Below, one piece after another: positions 1-7,712 of a stretch of 64,000 nucleotides of DNA. This DNA is from Sporofaciens musculi (lineage in GTDB: Bacteria > Bacillota > Clostridia > Lachnospirales > Lachnospiraceae): positions 4,588,501 through 4,652,500 of the forward strand of contig NZ_WUQX01000001.1 of assembly GCF_009830285.1 (NCBI RefSeq), written 5' to 3'. Position 1 is the first letter of the stretch. Each line of letters starts with the position of its first letter. The notes below the pieces were generated by a model. That model did no database searches. It had not been told where the DNA came from and saw nothing but the letters and a program-made list of their open reading frames with translations. The position numbers and the translations under genes were made by a program.

Positions 1-2
1 AG

Positions 3-608
3 TACTGCCAACTGATAAAAATCCGCCATGACATCAAAAATCATGGCTTATGTCTCGCACAATTACTGGCAAACGGCAAATCAGAAGAAGCCGCCCATTA
101 TCTTCAACAGATGAATCTCCGGTTAGAGGAGGCGGACTCAATACAGACCGGTTCTGTTTTTGCAGACGCCCTGTTAAACCCCAAATATCATTATGCAAAA
201 AACCTCGGTATTGACCTCACAATCCGGCTGTCGGTTCCTGATGAAGCTACAATCCTGCCGGTTGATCTGTGCTGTCTGCTGTCAAATGCATTAGACAACG
301 CAGTTGAGGCATGCCAGAGGGGTATCGAAGCTGGAAATCCCCCAGGGTGGATACGGATTGTGTCTCATATGAATCCCAATTACTGGGTATTTGAAATCAG
401 CAACAGTGTTCATTCACCTGTCAACTTAAACGGCGGGAAGCTTAAATCCTCCAAGGGGACGGCCATCTGCGGCGTGGGGCTTCAGAATATCAAGGCCGTG
501 GTTGAACGGTACGGAGGCGTCCTTGACCTTCAAGGAGATACACAGTTTACTTTAAGCGTCATGCTGCCTTTGGCACCAAAAAAGAACCCGTCTGCGTCAA
601 AGGAATAA
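3..608 (+). CDS. GHKL-type sensor histidine kinase, C-terminal part
   Basis: The reading frame is already open at the window edge (first full codon at base 3), so the N-terminal sensor or membrane part lies outside. The visible part begins with a dimerisation box of the form RHDIKNHG, the phospho-acceptor motif of the AgrC/NatK-like GHKL kinases. It continues through an N-box (LLSNALDNAVEAC) and a G-box region (GVGLQNIKAVVERYGG) to a short C-terminus. These proteins phosphorylate a LytTR-type response regulator at the membrane; the partner would lie upstream. Family assignment is firm; the signal sensed is unknown. Confidence 0.9.
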   Translation, partial: YCQLIKIRHDIKNHGLCLAQLLANGKSEEAAHYLQQMNLRLEEADSIQTGSVFADALLNPKYHYAKNLGIDLTIRLSVPDEATILPVDLCCLLSNALDNAVEACQRGIEAGNPPGWIRIVSHMNPNYWVFEISNSVHSPVNLNGGKLKSSKGTAICGVGLQNIKAVVERYGGVLDLQGDTQFTLSVMLPLAPKKNPSASKE

Positions 609-704
609 ATCAGCCAAATACACATGCCGATAATCTAGTGTACTCAAAGGGCATGGATTACACTGTGCCCTCCGGTATAATCAACAAGTATGGAGGTATG
701 AAGG

Positions 705-1316
705 ATGCGGATTAATTTTAACCAGACAAACCGATTTTTACAGACAGGGCCCGCGTGTCCCGGCTTCAGGCAGAACATTTCTTTAAAAGACCAGAAGAAT
801 GGCGTATTTGCACGCAATGACACGGCAGTTTTATCTCCCCAGGGGAAAGCCGCCAGCCGCCTTGCAAACCTCATGAGCCAGAAGGAATTAATCCAGATGA
901 ACAAGGATTCTCTGCTTAAGCAAGCCCTGGACGATGAGACAGGAGGAGGCAGCGCTGGTATGAAGGAGAAATTAGAGGAATACGATGAGCAACTGGATAC
1001 GCTCAACGAACAGATTGCCACTGAGATGGCAAAACAAGCTGAGGATGAACAAGAAACAGAAAAGATTTACCAGAAACCGCAGAATACACCGTCTACGGAA
1101 TCTGCGGACGACAGTATTGTCAGATTAACGGAATTGTCTGCGGATTTGGTCAAGGCCAAAATCTCCGGTCAGGCAAACGTCAGACGCGAGGGTGAGAAAA
1201 ACGTGTGTAAAGCAGAGATTAAAATGGGTTCTACTGCGGCAAAACAAAAGCTTAACAAAATCAGCCAGATGGAGAGAACTACCGCTAATATGGCGCCGCT
1301 GTTTAAGAAAAGGTAA
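705..1316 (+). CDS. hypothetical protein with predicted coiled coil
   Basis: This 203-residue protein is not recognised. It has no signal peptide or membrane segment and is rich in Lys, Glu, Gln and Ala. Residues about 80-125 have heptad-like spacing suggesting a coiled coil (MKEKLEEYDEQLDTLNEQ). A good Shine-Dalgarno (TGGAGG, 691-696) precedes the ATG at 705, and a TATAAT box at 676-681 could serve as its -10. A long ORF on the other strand (644-1021) is judged to be a shadow because it has no ribosome binding site. The gene stands alone between the kinase and the convergent MATE gene. Probably real, function unknown. Confidence 0.65.
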   Translation: MRINFNQTNRFLQTGPACPGFRQNISLKDQKNGVFARNDTAVLSPQGKAASRLANLMSQKELIQMNKDSLLKQALDDETGGGSAGMKEKLEEYDEQLDTLNEQIATEMAKQAEDEQETEKIYQKPQNTPSTESADDSIVRLTELSADLVKAKISGQANVRREGEKNVCKAEIKMGSTAAKQKLNKISQMERTTANMAPLFKKR

Positions 1317-1325
1317 TCGACTATA

Positions 1326-1368
1326 ACAAGCTGTTGGGAAATAATGCTTCTATTTTCCGACAGCTTGT
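1326..1368. terminator. strong hairpin between convergent genes
   Basis: A 16-base-pair stem (1326-1341 with 1353-1368, two G-T pairs) lies between the stop codons of the convergent hypothetical gene and the MATE gene. Neither side has a perfect T tract, but the position and strength suggest a bidirectional terminator. Confidence 0.6.
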
Positions 1369-1378
1369 CAATGTAAAG

Positions 1379-2749
1379 CTAACCGTGTTGGGTAAGATTC
1401 TTCACCCATCCATACTTCTTATAATGTCGGTAAACCGCCGGCAGCTTCACAAACTCATCCAAATGCAGCCACAAATAAACCCACAAAACCGGAAGCTTCA
1501 GCCAGAAAGCCGCCAAAAATCCAGCAGGTATAATTACAACCCACATAGTAACAGCATCACAGCACATCCCGAATCTAGTGTCGCCTCCTGCACAGAATAT
1601 CCCTGCGATTACAGTACAATTTATAGATTTCCCCACCAGATAATAGCTGCATACCCATAACATGACCTTAAGGTACTCCTGGGCCTGACTGGTTAAATTT
1701 CCTGCAAAAAAGACCATCATAGGCTTGCAGGCCGCCAGCAGTAGCAGGCCTGACAGCGCGCCTGCTGCCACGGCTGTCTGACATAATCTCCTCCCGTACT
1801 TTTTGGCCTGGTTTAGATTCCCGCATCCAAGCTCATTTCCAATCATGATTCCGCTTCCCGTCCCAAGCCCAAGGCAGAAGCAGGCAATCACATTTTTTAA
1901 AATATTGGATATGGAATTGGCGGCCACCGCATCGCTTCCCAGATGTCCCATGATAACTGAGAACATGGTAAATCCGCAGCCCCATGCCAATTCATTTGCC
2001 AGCACAGGACTCGTATAATAGAAATAATCCTTCTGAAGCTTGGCCTTTGGACTTCTAAGGTACTTCAAACGGATACGCACCACCTCCTGCCGCCTGTTCT
2101 CCCACAGAACCAGCAAAAGTTCTACAACACGGGCAATCAGCGTCGCCAAAGCCGCGCCCTTAATCCCCATCTTCGGAAATCCCATGGCTCCAAATATTAG
2201 AATAAAATTTAAAAGCAGATTGAGCAAAACGGCGACAGAACCGTAAACAGTACTTTTCAGGGTTCTCCCACTGTTTTTCATGATGCACAGATAAACCTGG
2301 GAGACTCCCATACAAAGAAAGGAGCCGCTTACAATACGCAGATAAGAAGCGCCGTAAGTAATCAATTCCGACGAATTTGTAAATATTCTCATAAGAGTCT
2401 TAGGACAAAAATATGCTGCCAGAAAAAAAAGAAACGTTATCAAAACGGAAATCCTTAATGTTACGGCCAGAATTTCTTCAACGGCCTTTGCATCACCTTT
2501 GCCCCAATACTGAGCCGCCAGCACAGTGGCGCCAATGGTCAGTGCCGCTAAAAACAGATTCAATACAAACTGAACCTGGGTCGCGAGAGAGACTGCCGAA
2601 AGCGCCGTCTGCCCCTGCATACCCAACATTAACGCATCGCTCGCACTGACCACAGCAGTCATAAAATTCTGCGCTGCAATAGGAAGCACCAGAGAAAATA
2701 ATTTCCTGTAAAATTCCTTGTCAGCCTTTATTCCTTCTTTTGTCCACAT
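1379..2749 (-). CDS. MATE family efflux transporter
   Basis: A 456-residue polytopic membrane protein of the multidrug and toxic compound extrusion family, which exports cationic compounds in exchange for Na+ or H+. It has about twelve hydrophobic helices and the characteristic start (FYRKLFSLVLPIAAQN), with the duplicated MatE half beginning near residue 225. I place the start at 2749 (MWTKEG) because AAGGAG lies eight bases upstream; an upstream in-frame ATG at 2812 has no ribosome binding site and overlaps the preceding gene. It is the last gene of a GNAT-DUF6483-MATE operon, so all three may share the promoter at 3904-3932. Substrate unknown. Confidence 0.93.
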   Translation of the reverse strand: MWTKEGIKADKEFYRKLFSLVLPIAAQNFMTAVVSASDALMLGMQGQTALSAVSLATQVQFVLNLFLAALTIGATVLAAQYWGKGDAKAVEEILAVTLRISVLITFLFFLAAYFCPKTLMRIFTNSSELITYGASYLRIVSGSFLCMGVSQVYLCIMKNSGRTLKSTVYGSVAVLLNLLLNFILIFGAMGFPKMGIKGAALATLIARVVELLLVLWENRRQEVVRIRLKYLRSPKAKLQKDYFYYTSPVLANELAWGCGFTMFSVIMGHLGSDAVAANSISNILKNVIACFCLGLGTGSGIMIGNELGCGNLNQAKKYGRRLCQTAVAAGALSGLLLLAACKPMMVFFAGNLTSQAQEYLKVMLWVCSYYLVGKSINCTVIAGIFCAGGDTRFGMCCDAVTMWVVIIPAGFLAAFWLKLPVLWVYLWLHLDEFVKLPAVYRHYKKYGWVKNLTQHG

Positions 2750-2808
2750 ACTCTTACTCCTTACGCCTTCCATAATACGGTTACATACTAATATAATACC
2801 GTAAAGCA

Positions 2809-3198
2809 TCATATTTCGAGCATACTAACGATATCGCCGTAACCTGCCCTTCTTGCCAACTGCTTCATACCGTCAGCTACTTCTTCCTTGGAATAATTAT
2901 TCTGCGATAAAAAATCTTCGTCTTTCTCACTCAGATATTGGTAAATAAGAGCAGCAGCGGCAACATCATTCTTACTGCTATAATCAATGCCGGTGAGCAG
3001 AATATCCTCCGCCTCATTTATATTCCCCTTATCAATCATTGCGAACAGATCCTCCAGTTTTTTTCCGGATATCTCACATTTATTCCGAATCTCCTGCTTG
3101 ACAGACACATACTGCTTTCCGAACATCAGGGAGAATAATATTCTGACGGTTTCCTTGATAAGCCTCATAATATAATCTTTTTCGTCTTCAAAATTCAT
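2809..3198 (-). CDS. DUF6483 family protein
   Basis: A small cytoplasmic, mostly helical protein of 129 residues. The start DEKDYIMRLIKE and the later NINEAEDILLTG, YQYLSEKDEDFL and NYSKEEVADGMKQL segments match the pattern I know for DUF6483 proteins of Lachnospiraceae; no function is established. Two starts are possible. The ATG at 3210 overlaps the upstream GNAT stop codon as ATGA, which would couple translation. The ATG at 3198 fits the family N-terminus and has AAAGGA about eleven bases upstream, so it is used here. It sits between the GNAT and MATE genes in one operon. Confidence 0.8.
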   Translation of the reverse strand: MNFEDEKDYIMRLIKETVRILFSLMFGKQYVSVKQEIRNKCEISGKKLEDLFAMIDKGNINEAEDILLTGIDYSSKNDVAAAALIYQYLSEKDEDFLSQNNYSKEEVADGMKQLARRAGYGDIVSMLEI

Positions 3199-3206
3199 AC
3201 GAAATA

Positions 3207-3839
3207 TCATCCTTTCATCACTAACATCTCATCCACTGTGACAGGCTTAAAATCTGCCAAAGCCTTATGATTTGTCAGGGTCTTTACAATCCTCCAGCCG
3301 TCGTGGCTATGGACGGCGTTCTTAGGGATTGGCCGAAATCCAAAGTCAAGATATATCTTACATGCAAGCCATGTTGTCGTCTGTGTCGGAATCTTCGCAT
3401 GTGTATATCCCAGGCCCTGCATAATCTCCAGAACGTATGAAATCAGAGGTTTGGCAAGCCCTTTTCCCTGATATTCCCGGCACACGGCAACCCAGTGAAG
3501 CCATCCGTCCCCTGACTGGTCAATCCCTCTGATATCATAATACGCTGTTGCCGTCGCAACCTTTGTGCCTTCTTTGTTTTCAATAAAAACCATCCTTTTT
3601 GTCAGTTCATGGTCTTTACCGCCGAAAAATTTATTCCACACCTCCACACCCTGTTCATAACTTGTCAATTCCTTTGCAGACCTTTCAATATTAATCCATT
3701 GCTCACGATCTCCCTTCTGAAAGAACACAAACCTGTATCCGTCTGGAAGCGGGAACCGCGGCAGATTCTTGAGATTTCTTTCCAGCATCAGTTCATAAAA
3801 TTTAATCCGTTCATCATGGTTATCAAATTGTATCTCCAT
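3207..3839 (-). CDS. GNAT family N-acetyltransferase
   Basis: A 210-residue cytoplasmic acetyltransferase. The acetyl-CoA-binding motif A is visible around residues 128-145 (VAVCREYQGKGLAKPLI, the R/Q-x-x-G-x-G/A loop), followed by the typical ACKIYLDFGFRPIP end of the fold. A GGAGGG site precedes the ATG at 3839. It is the first gene of the GNAT-DUF6483-MATE operon. Acetyltransferase and efflux genes together would fit a small-molecule resistance role, but that is inference; the acceptor substrate cannot be read from sequence. Confidence 0.9.
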   Translation of the reverse strand: MEIQFDNHDERIKFYELMLERNLKNLPRFPLPDGYRFVFFQKGDREQWINIERSAKELTSYEQGVEVWNKFFGGKDHELTKRMVFIENKEGTKVATATAYYDIRGIDQSGDGWLHWVAVCREYQGKGLAKPLISYVLEIMQGLGYTHAKIPTQTTTWLACKIYLDFGFRPIPKNAVHSHDGWRIVKTLTNHKALADFKPVTVDEMLVMKG

Positions 3840-3903
3840 TTCTCTCCCTCCATAAACATTTCTTTTTGTGCCCTCTGGGTATTCACAAGGTTACACCCTG
3901 CCC

Positions 3904-3932
3904 ATTATACCTAAAGGCGCACCGCAATACAA
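3904..3932 (-). promoter_or_regulatory. sigma-A promoter of the GNAT-DUF6483-MATE operon
   Basis: On the minus strand TTGTAT (3932-3927) and a perfect TATAAT (3909-3904) are separated by 17 bases, about 65 bases upstream of the GNAT start codon. Confidence 0.75.
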
Positions 3933-3961
3933 GCCCTTATCTCCAAGAGGGTTGGGATATT

Positions 3962-3993
3962 GTAACAGTTCAGCCTTCCGGCTTCACTGTTAC
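3962..3993. repeat. compact intergenic inverted repeat
   Basis: The arms GTAACAGT (3962-3969) and ACTGTTAC (3986-3993) pair perfectly, followed after a two-base internal mismatch by AGCC/GGCT around a TTCC loop. There is no T tract, so it is not a standard terminator. It lies between divergent genes. Confidence 0.5.
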
Positions 3994-4072
3994 GGGATAT
4001 TCACTGACGGATAAACAAAACCAATAAAATATGCATATACTATTATAGAACCGATAATAAGGCGGTGTAGAT

Positions 4073-4315
4073 ATGAGGCTGTGCGAACTAGAGGACAAAG
4101 AAGTCATTAACGCCTGTGACTGCAAGAAGTTAGGTTATATCGTGGATTTGATTATAGATGAATGTAATGGATGTATTGAGGCGCTTGTGATTCCGAAAGC
4201 AGGAAAATTATGCGGATTTTTCTGTGACGGTTCAGAATACATTATTCCGTTCAAATGTATCAAGAAGATTGGGGCTGATATTATCCTGGTGGAAATACAT
4301 GAAGAAAAAAGATAA
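4073..4315 (+). CDS. ylmC: YlmC/YmxH family sporulation protein
   Basis: An 80-residue PRC-barrel-like protein. The start MRLCELEDKEVINACDCKKLG and the later IIPFKCIKKIGADIILVE are typical of the YlmC/YmxH family found in spore-forming Firmicutes; the length is normal. Upstream, GCATATACTA at 4033-4042 resembles a sporulation sigma-E -10 element (CATACAMT type), which would fit mother-cell expression, but the -35 is not clear. It is monocistronic and closed by a terminator. The gene is one of the better arguments that the host forms spores. Confidence 0.9.
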   Translation: MRLCELEDKEVINACDCKKLGYIVDLIIDECNGCIEALVIPKAGKLCGFFCDGSEYIIPFKCIKKIGADIILVEIHEEKR

Positions 4316-4346
4316 TTGTCAGAAGAATCTGGATTTTAAGTTATCC

Positions 4347-4397
4347 CCGCAGGGCTTGTATTACAAGTATACCCTGCCCTGCGGAGAAACTTTTTTA
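4347..4397 (+). terminator. Rho-independent terminator of ylmC
   Basis: CCGCAGGGC (4347-4355) pairs with GCCCTGCGG (4376-4384), with an inner CTTGTA/TACAAG stem, followed by a T-rich tract at 4391-4397. It also separates ylmC from the convergent ferredoxin gene. Confidence 0.85.
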
Positions 4398-4411
4398 TTC
4401 CTTGTGTACTG

Positions 4412-4597
4412 TTATTCATCAATATCAATTACGGAAACAGGACAATCATCTCTTGCCTCTTTTGCCGTACTTTCGTATTCCGGCGCTACGTCTGCATAGG
4501 CTTCAGCAACACCATCGTCGTTAAACCGGAACACCTCCGGACATGTGGCAACACATGCGCCGCATGAGATGCATCCATCGTTTACTCTGGCCTTCAT
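4412..4597 (-). CDS. ferredoxin, single [4Fe-4S] type
   Basis: A 61-residue electron carrier. The cluster motif CISCGACVATCP (CxxCxxC plus a fourth CP-type Cys in DDCPVSVID near the C-terminus) indicates one [4Fe-4S] cluster of the Thermotoga/Desulfovibrio monocluster type; the additional Cys in the first motif may be free or form a disulfide. The start at 4597 is preferred over 4615 because AAGGAGG lies seven bases upstream. It follows carbamate kinase with an 83-base gap and the same direction, so it may be co-transcribed with it and with the flavoprotein. Confidence 0.92.
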   Translation of the reverse strand: MKARVNDGCISCGACVATCPEVFRFNDDGVAEAYADVAPEYESTAKEARDDCPVSVIDIDE

Positions 4598-4680
4598 GGG
4601 TCTTCCTCCTTGCATTTTTTAATATTTCTGAGAAATATTTTTAGTAGTATACCCAATCTTCTGCCAATTATTCATCCCTG

Positions 4681-5619
4681 TCACCCATTTGATCTGATAT
4701 GCGTCCCTGTCCTGCCCTTCAAGGCATCCTTTAACTTATCAAAGGATGTGATTAAAGCGCTTCTGCCCGCTCTTTTCTCAATAAAGGCTACGGATGCACT
4801 AAATTTGGGAAGCATGTTATATTCTCCAAAATGTCCCTCCTCCATATACTGCTTTGCCTGTGTGAGATTAATCTCTCCAAGCTCGTCTTCATCGGGTCTT
4901 CCCATATTAATCTTTACTTTTTCTACGCTGGTAAGAATAATCAACTGGTCTGCATCGATGTCCTCCGCCATCCTGCCTGCCGTCAAATCCTTTTCAATCA
5001 CAGCGCTGGCGCCCCGCAGATGGTGCTCCTGCTCTAGTACTGGAATTCCTCCTCCTCCGCATGCAACCACAATCTGGTCTGCGTCCAAGAGCGCGCGAAT
5101 GGCGTCAATCTCTACAATACTGACCGGATTTGGGGCGGAAACGATACGCCGATAACCTTTGCCTGGTTCCTCGACAATATAGTTTCCTTTTTTACGTTCT
5201 TCATTGGCCTCCTCCACATTCATATACCGCCCCAGTATCTTGGTGGGCGTATAGAATGCCTCGTCATAGGGGTCTACGATTACCTGTGTCAGAATCGTGC
5301 TGACCGTCCGGTAGACGCCCCTCTCCAACAGCTCCTCGCGGATGCCGTTCTGAAGGTCATATCCAATATATCCCTGACTCATTGCCGAACATACGGACAT
5401 GGGCGCAGGCGTATAGTCCTGATGCGCCTTACCGAATTCATTCATCGCCGTATGAATCATACCCACCTGGGGCGCGTTGCTGTGAGTAATTGCTACCTGA
5501 TAATCTGCTTCGATTAAGTCTGCGATTACCTTTGCCGTCTTACTGACTGCAACCTTCTGCTCCGGCAGCGTGGTTCCAAGCGCCCTGTGTCCCAATGCGA
5601 CTACAACTCTTTTTTTCAT
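4681..5619 (-). CDS. arcC: carbamate kinase
   Basis: A 312-residue enzyme that makes ATP and carbamate from carbamoyl phosphate and ADP, the last step of arginine or related fermentations. It belongs to the amino-acid kinase fold: KKRVVVALGHRALG at the N-terminus, the nucleotide-site VVACGGGGIPV in the middle, and KFSASVAFIEK near the end. Length is normal. No arginine deiminase or carbamoyltransferase lies nearby; instead a flavoprotein gene lies 27 bases upstream and a ferredoxin gene downstream, all in one direction. The source of carbamoyl phosphate therefore cannot be told from this window. Confidence 0.96.
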   Translation of the reverse strand: MKKRVVVALGHRALGTTLPEQKVAVSKTAKVIADLIEADYQVAITHSNAPQVGMIHTAMNEFGKAHQDYTPAPMSVCSAMSQGYIGYDLQNGIREELLERGVYRTVSTILTQVIVDPYDEAFYTPTKILGRYMNVEEANEERKKGNYIVEEPGKGYRRIVSAPNPVSIVEIDAIRALLDADQIVVACGGGGIPVLEQEHHLRGASAVIEKDLTAGRMAEDIDADQLIILTSVEKVKINMGRPDEDELGEINLTQAKQYMEEGHFGEYNMLPKFSASVAFIEKRAGRSALITSFDKLKDALKGRTGTHIRSNG

Positions 5620-5646
5620 TGTCTCTACCTCTTTGTATTTTGTCGT

Positions 5647-6264
5647 CTATCGAATAAAATTGGTCCATTCCTTTTCTTCCTTTTCTGGAAGTCCATACTC
5701 CTTCTTGCCAAGGGCGATACTCTTCATCAGAAAGGACATATTCCCTGCAAGGGTACGCATAACCTGAAGCCCCTCTCTGTCCTTCAGAGCCTCGTCAGCG
5801 TTATTTCCATGGATACTGTTCCAATACTGGCTGGACGCCACTGGCATACCGCTAATGGTAAAATATTTGTTCAGCTCGTCAAACGTGGCCGACAGTCCCC
5901 CACGTCTGGCTGAAACAACACTGGCGCCTACCTTCATGGTCTTATCAAAATGAGCGCTGTAGAAAAGCCGGTCCAAGAACGCAATCACAGTTGCATTTGC
6001 CGAAGCATAGTAAACCGGACTTCCCACCACAAGTCCGTCACACTCCTTAAACTTCCCTGCCGTCTCGTTCACCAGATCATCGAAGGCGCATTTCCCTGTT
6101 TTTTTGCAGGAGCCGCAGGCAATACAGCCTCGGATATTCTGGTTACCCACATGAATCAGCTCTGTCTCAATTCCGTTTTCAGCAAAAATCTTCTCCATCT
6201 CGTTTAATGCGGTATATGTACTGCCCTTGGCGTGAGGGCTTCCGTTGATTAATAATACTTTCAT
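5647..6264 (-). CDS. flavodoxin-fold NAD(P)H-dependent oxidoreductase
   Basis: A 205-residue flavoprotein of the NADPH-dependent FMN reductase / iron-sulfur flavoprotein group. LLINGSPHAKGSTYTAL (residues 4-20) is the FMN phosphate loop, and VVGSPVYYASANATVIAFLDR is the second flavin-contact region. CIACGSCKKTGKC near residues 47-59 has clustered cysteines as in iron-sulfur flavoproteins, so an Fe-S cluster is possible. It is the first gene of the flavoprotein-arcC-ferredoxin unit, which places two redox proteins around a fermentation kinase. Substrate unknown. Confidence 0.9.
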   Translation of the reverse strand: MKVLLINGSPHAKGSTYTALNEMEKIFAENGIETELIHVGNQNIRGCIACGSCKKTGKCAFDDLVNETAGKFKECDGLVVGSPVYYASANATVIAFLDRLFYSAHFDKTMKVGASVVSARRGGLSATFDELNKYFTISGMPVASSQYWNSIHGNNADEALKDREGLQVMRTLAGNMSFLMKSIALGKKEYGLPEKEEKEWTNFIR

Positions 6265-6297
6265 AATCTTCTCTCCTCTTTTTAATAATTTTCCTCC

Positions 6298-6326
6298 ATT
6301 GTATCATTCATGGAACCATTCAGCAA
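6298..6326 (-). promoter_or_regulatory. sigma-A promoter of the flavoprotein-arcC unit
   Basis: On the minus strand TTGCTG (6326-6321), 17-base spacer, TACAAT (6303-6298), about 34 bases upstream of the start codon. Confidence 0.65.
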
Positions 6327-6333
6327 TTTTCTT

Positions 6334-6362
6334 TTGATTTTTTTTCCTGAAAGTATTATACT
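6334..6362 (+). promoter_or_regulatory. sigma-A promoter of the PepSY lipoprotein gene
   Basis: TTGATT (6334-6339), 17-base spacer, TATACT (6357-6362), about 40 bases upstream of the ATG at 6402. Confidence 0.7.
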
Positions 6363-6401
6363 AATGTGTATAAGGATATTTTTATAAGAAAGGATAGTAC
6401 T

Positions 6402-7082
6402 ATGAAAAGAATTGTTGTAGCAGTACTTATTTCCATGACACTTTTCGCAGCCATAACCGGATGCGGCAAAGGCGCGGACATCGGCAAAGAGAAAGCCACA
6501 GACATTGCCTTAGGGGATGCACAGCTCTCAGAATCGGATGTTACCCGTCTTCGGGTATCCAAGGAGAGAGACGACGGCCAGAGTATCTACGAAGTGAACT
6601 TTACCTGCGGGACTACTGAGTATGAATATGAAATACTGGCGTCTAACGGAGATATCCTCAGCACTGACTATGATGAATCCACTAACCGGAGCCAACAGTC
6701 TCCAAGTGGACAGCAAGGGCAGACAAATCAACAGGCTCAAGACGGGCAGCAAGGACAGACAGACCCGCAGTCTCCAAATGGACAGCAAGGGCAGACGAAT
6801 CAACAGGCTCAGGATGGGCAGCACAGGAACGGAGATCACGGACCTTCCGGCAATGCACAGAATACACAGGCTAATGTACAGCTTACGCTGGATGACGCCT
6901 CCAAGCTGGCACTTGACCGTGTTCCTGGGGCTTCTGCACAGGATCTGAAGATCGAGCTGGATTATGATGACGACGGCTACTACAAATATGAAGGTGATAT
7001 AATCTATAACCAGAAGGAATATGAATTCGAGATTGATGCGAATACCGGAGATTTTCTGGAATGGAAGGAGGAGAGGCGATAG
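6402..7082 (+). CDS. PepSY-domain lipoprotein with Q-rich repeat linker
   Basis: A 226-residue exported protein. The N-terminus is a lipoprotein signal (MKRIVVAVLISMTLFAAITGC) with the lipid-attachment Cys in the ITGC lipobox. Two PepSY-like repeats follow: one soon after the signal (KATDIALGDAQ ... YEVNFTCGTTEYEYEI) and one at the C-terminus (DASKLALDRVPGA ... YEFEIDANTGDFLEW). They are joined by a Gln/Gly/Asn-rich linker built from a DNA repeat. The start at 6402 has AAAGGA seven bases upstream; an earlier ATG at 6366 lies at the promoter. PepSY proteins are often thought to modulate secreted peptidases; that role is not shown here. Confidence 0.88.
   Translation: MKRIVVAVLISMTLFAAITGCGKGADIGKEKATDIALGDAQLSESDVTRLRVSKERDDGQSIYEVNFTCGTTEYEYEILASNGDILSTDYDESTNRSQQSPSGQQGQTNQQAQDGQQGQTDPQSPNGQQGQTNQQAQDGQHRNGDHGPSGNAQNTQANVQLTLDDASKLALDRVPGASAQDLKIELDYDDDGYYKYEGDIIYNQKEYEFEIDANTGDFLEWKEERR
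6699..6823 (+). repeat. 72-bp tandem repeat, 1.7 copies, in the PepSY lipoprotein
   Basis: The copy at 6699-6770 repeats from 6771 with few changes and encodes the QQGQTNQQAQDGQ linker between the two PepSY domains. The repeat unit is a multiple of three, so copy-number change would lengthen the linker without frameshift. Confidence 0.85.
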
Positions 7083-7093
7083 CCTCTCTTTTT
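7071..7093 (+). terminator. terminator overlapping the PepSY gene stop
   Basis: GAGAGGC (7071-7077) pairs with GCCTCTC (7082-7088) around a GATA loop that contains part of the stop codon, then TTTTTATT. Confidence 0.85.
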
Positions 7094-7094
7094 A

Positions 7095-7697
7095 TTACCA
7101 TATCCGACCGTTCTGCCGCCTGAATACGTATTGCTGAATATCTCTTTTGGATCCTTTAGGAAGCTCCGTAAACTGACATCCATATCCGTAACGCCCGTCA
7201 CGAAAATCCTCTTCTCTCAAAACCATGGCATTTAATCGATATTCTTTTTCTACAAATGTATAATCGAATTCTATCGTATCGTCGCAGCCAAGTCTTGTCT
7301 TAGTGATAAAGTACAGACCACCCTCGCTGATATTCTGGATGTCGCCCCTTAATTCCCCCTGTTTAAAAGATGTTATCAAAACCTCATCCTCCGTATTGGT
7401 CCTCAGATACCTTCGTCCCTGCACGATATCGATAACTTCAAGCACCTCGCAGTCTGCAATCCAAGGCTCAGAGACAGCTGGATCATAGTTCCTTCGGACA
7501 ATGGCTTCACAGTATGTTCTGACACATCCAATCTGTCCGTCAAAAAAATCTATCCGAATCCTCTCCGAATCGGATAACTCATTTTCCCGTTTCATATATA
7601 ATGTAATCTGTTCTCCATCACATTTTACACGAAGTCTCCTTTGATGGGTCTCTTTTGCTTCGTAGACAGTACATACAGTACAGTTATTTAAAACCAT
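7095..7697 (-). CDS. PilZ-domain protein, c-di-GMP receptor
   Basis: A 200-residue cytoplasmic protein with a YcgR-N-like barrel followed by a PilZ domain. The c-di-GMP-binding signature is intact: RRYLR (the RxxxR loop, near residue 95) and IQNISEGG ((D/N)xSxxG). PilZ proteins of this layout brake flagella or regulate surface structures when c-di-GMP rises. It lies 15 bases downstream of the phosphoesterase gene, and a chemoreceptor gene lies on the other side of the phosphoesterase, consistent with motility control. A c-di-GMP phosphodiesterase-type protein is encoded at 26950-29862. Confidence 0.9.
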   Translation of the reverse strand: MVLNNCTVCTVYEAKETHQRRLRVKCDGEQITLYMKRENELSDSERIRIDFFDGQIGCVRTYCEAIVRRNYDPAVSEPWIADCEVLEVIDIVQGRRYLRTNTEDEVLITSFKQGELRGDIQNISEGGLYFITKTRLGCDDTIEFDYTFVEKEYRLNAMVLREEDFRDGRYGYGCQFTELPKGSKRDIQQYVFRRQNGRIW

Positions 7698-7712
7698 AGG
7701 CTATGCATCTCC

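Noticed and set aside
644..1021. 125-residue open frame on the minus strand opposite the hypothetical protein
   Set aside because: No ribosome binding site, and the plus-strand gene has a good one and a coiled-coil-like composition.
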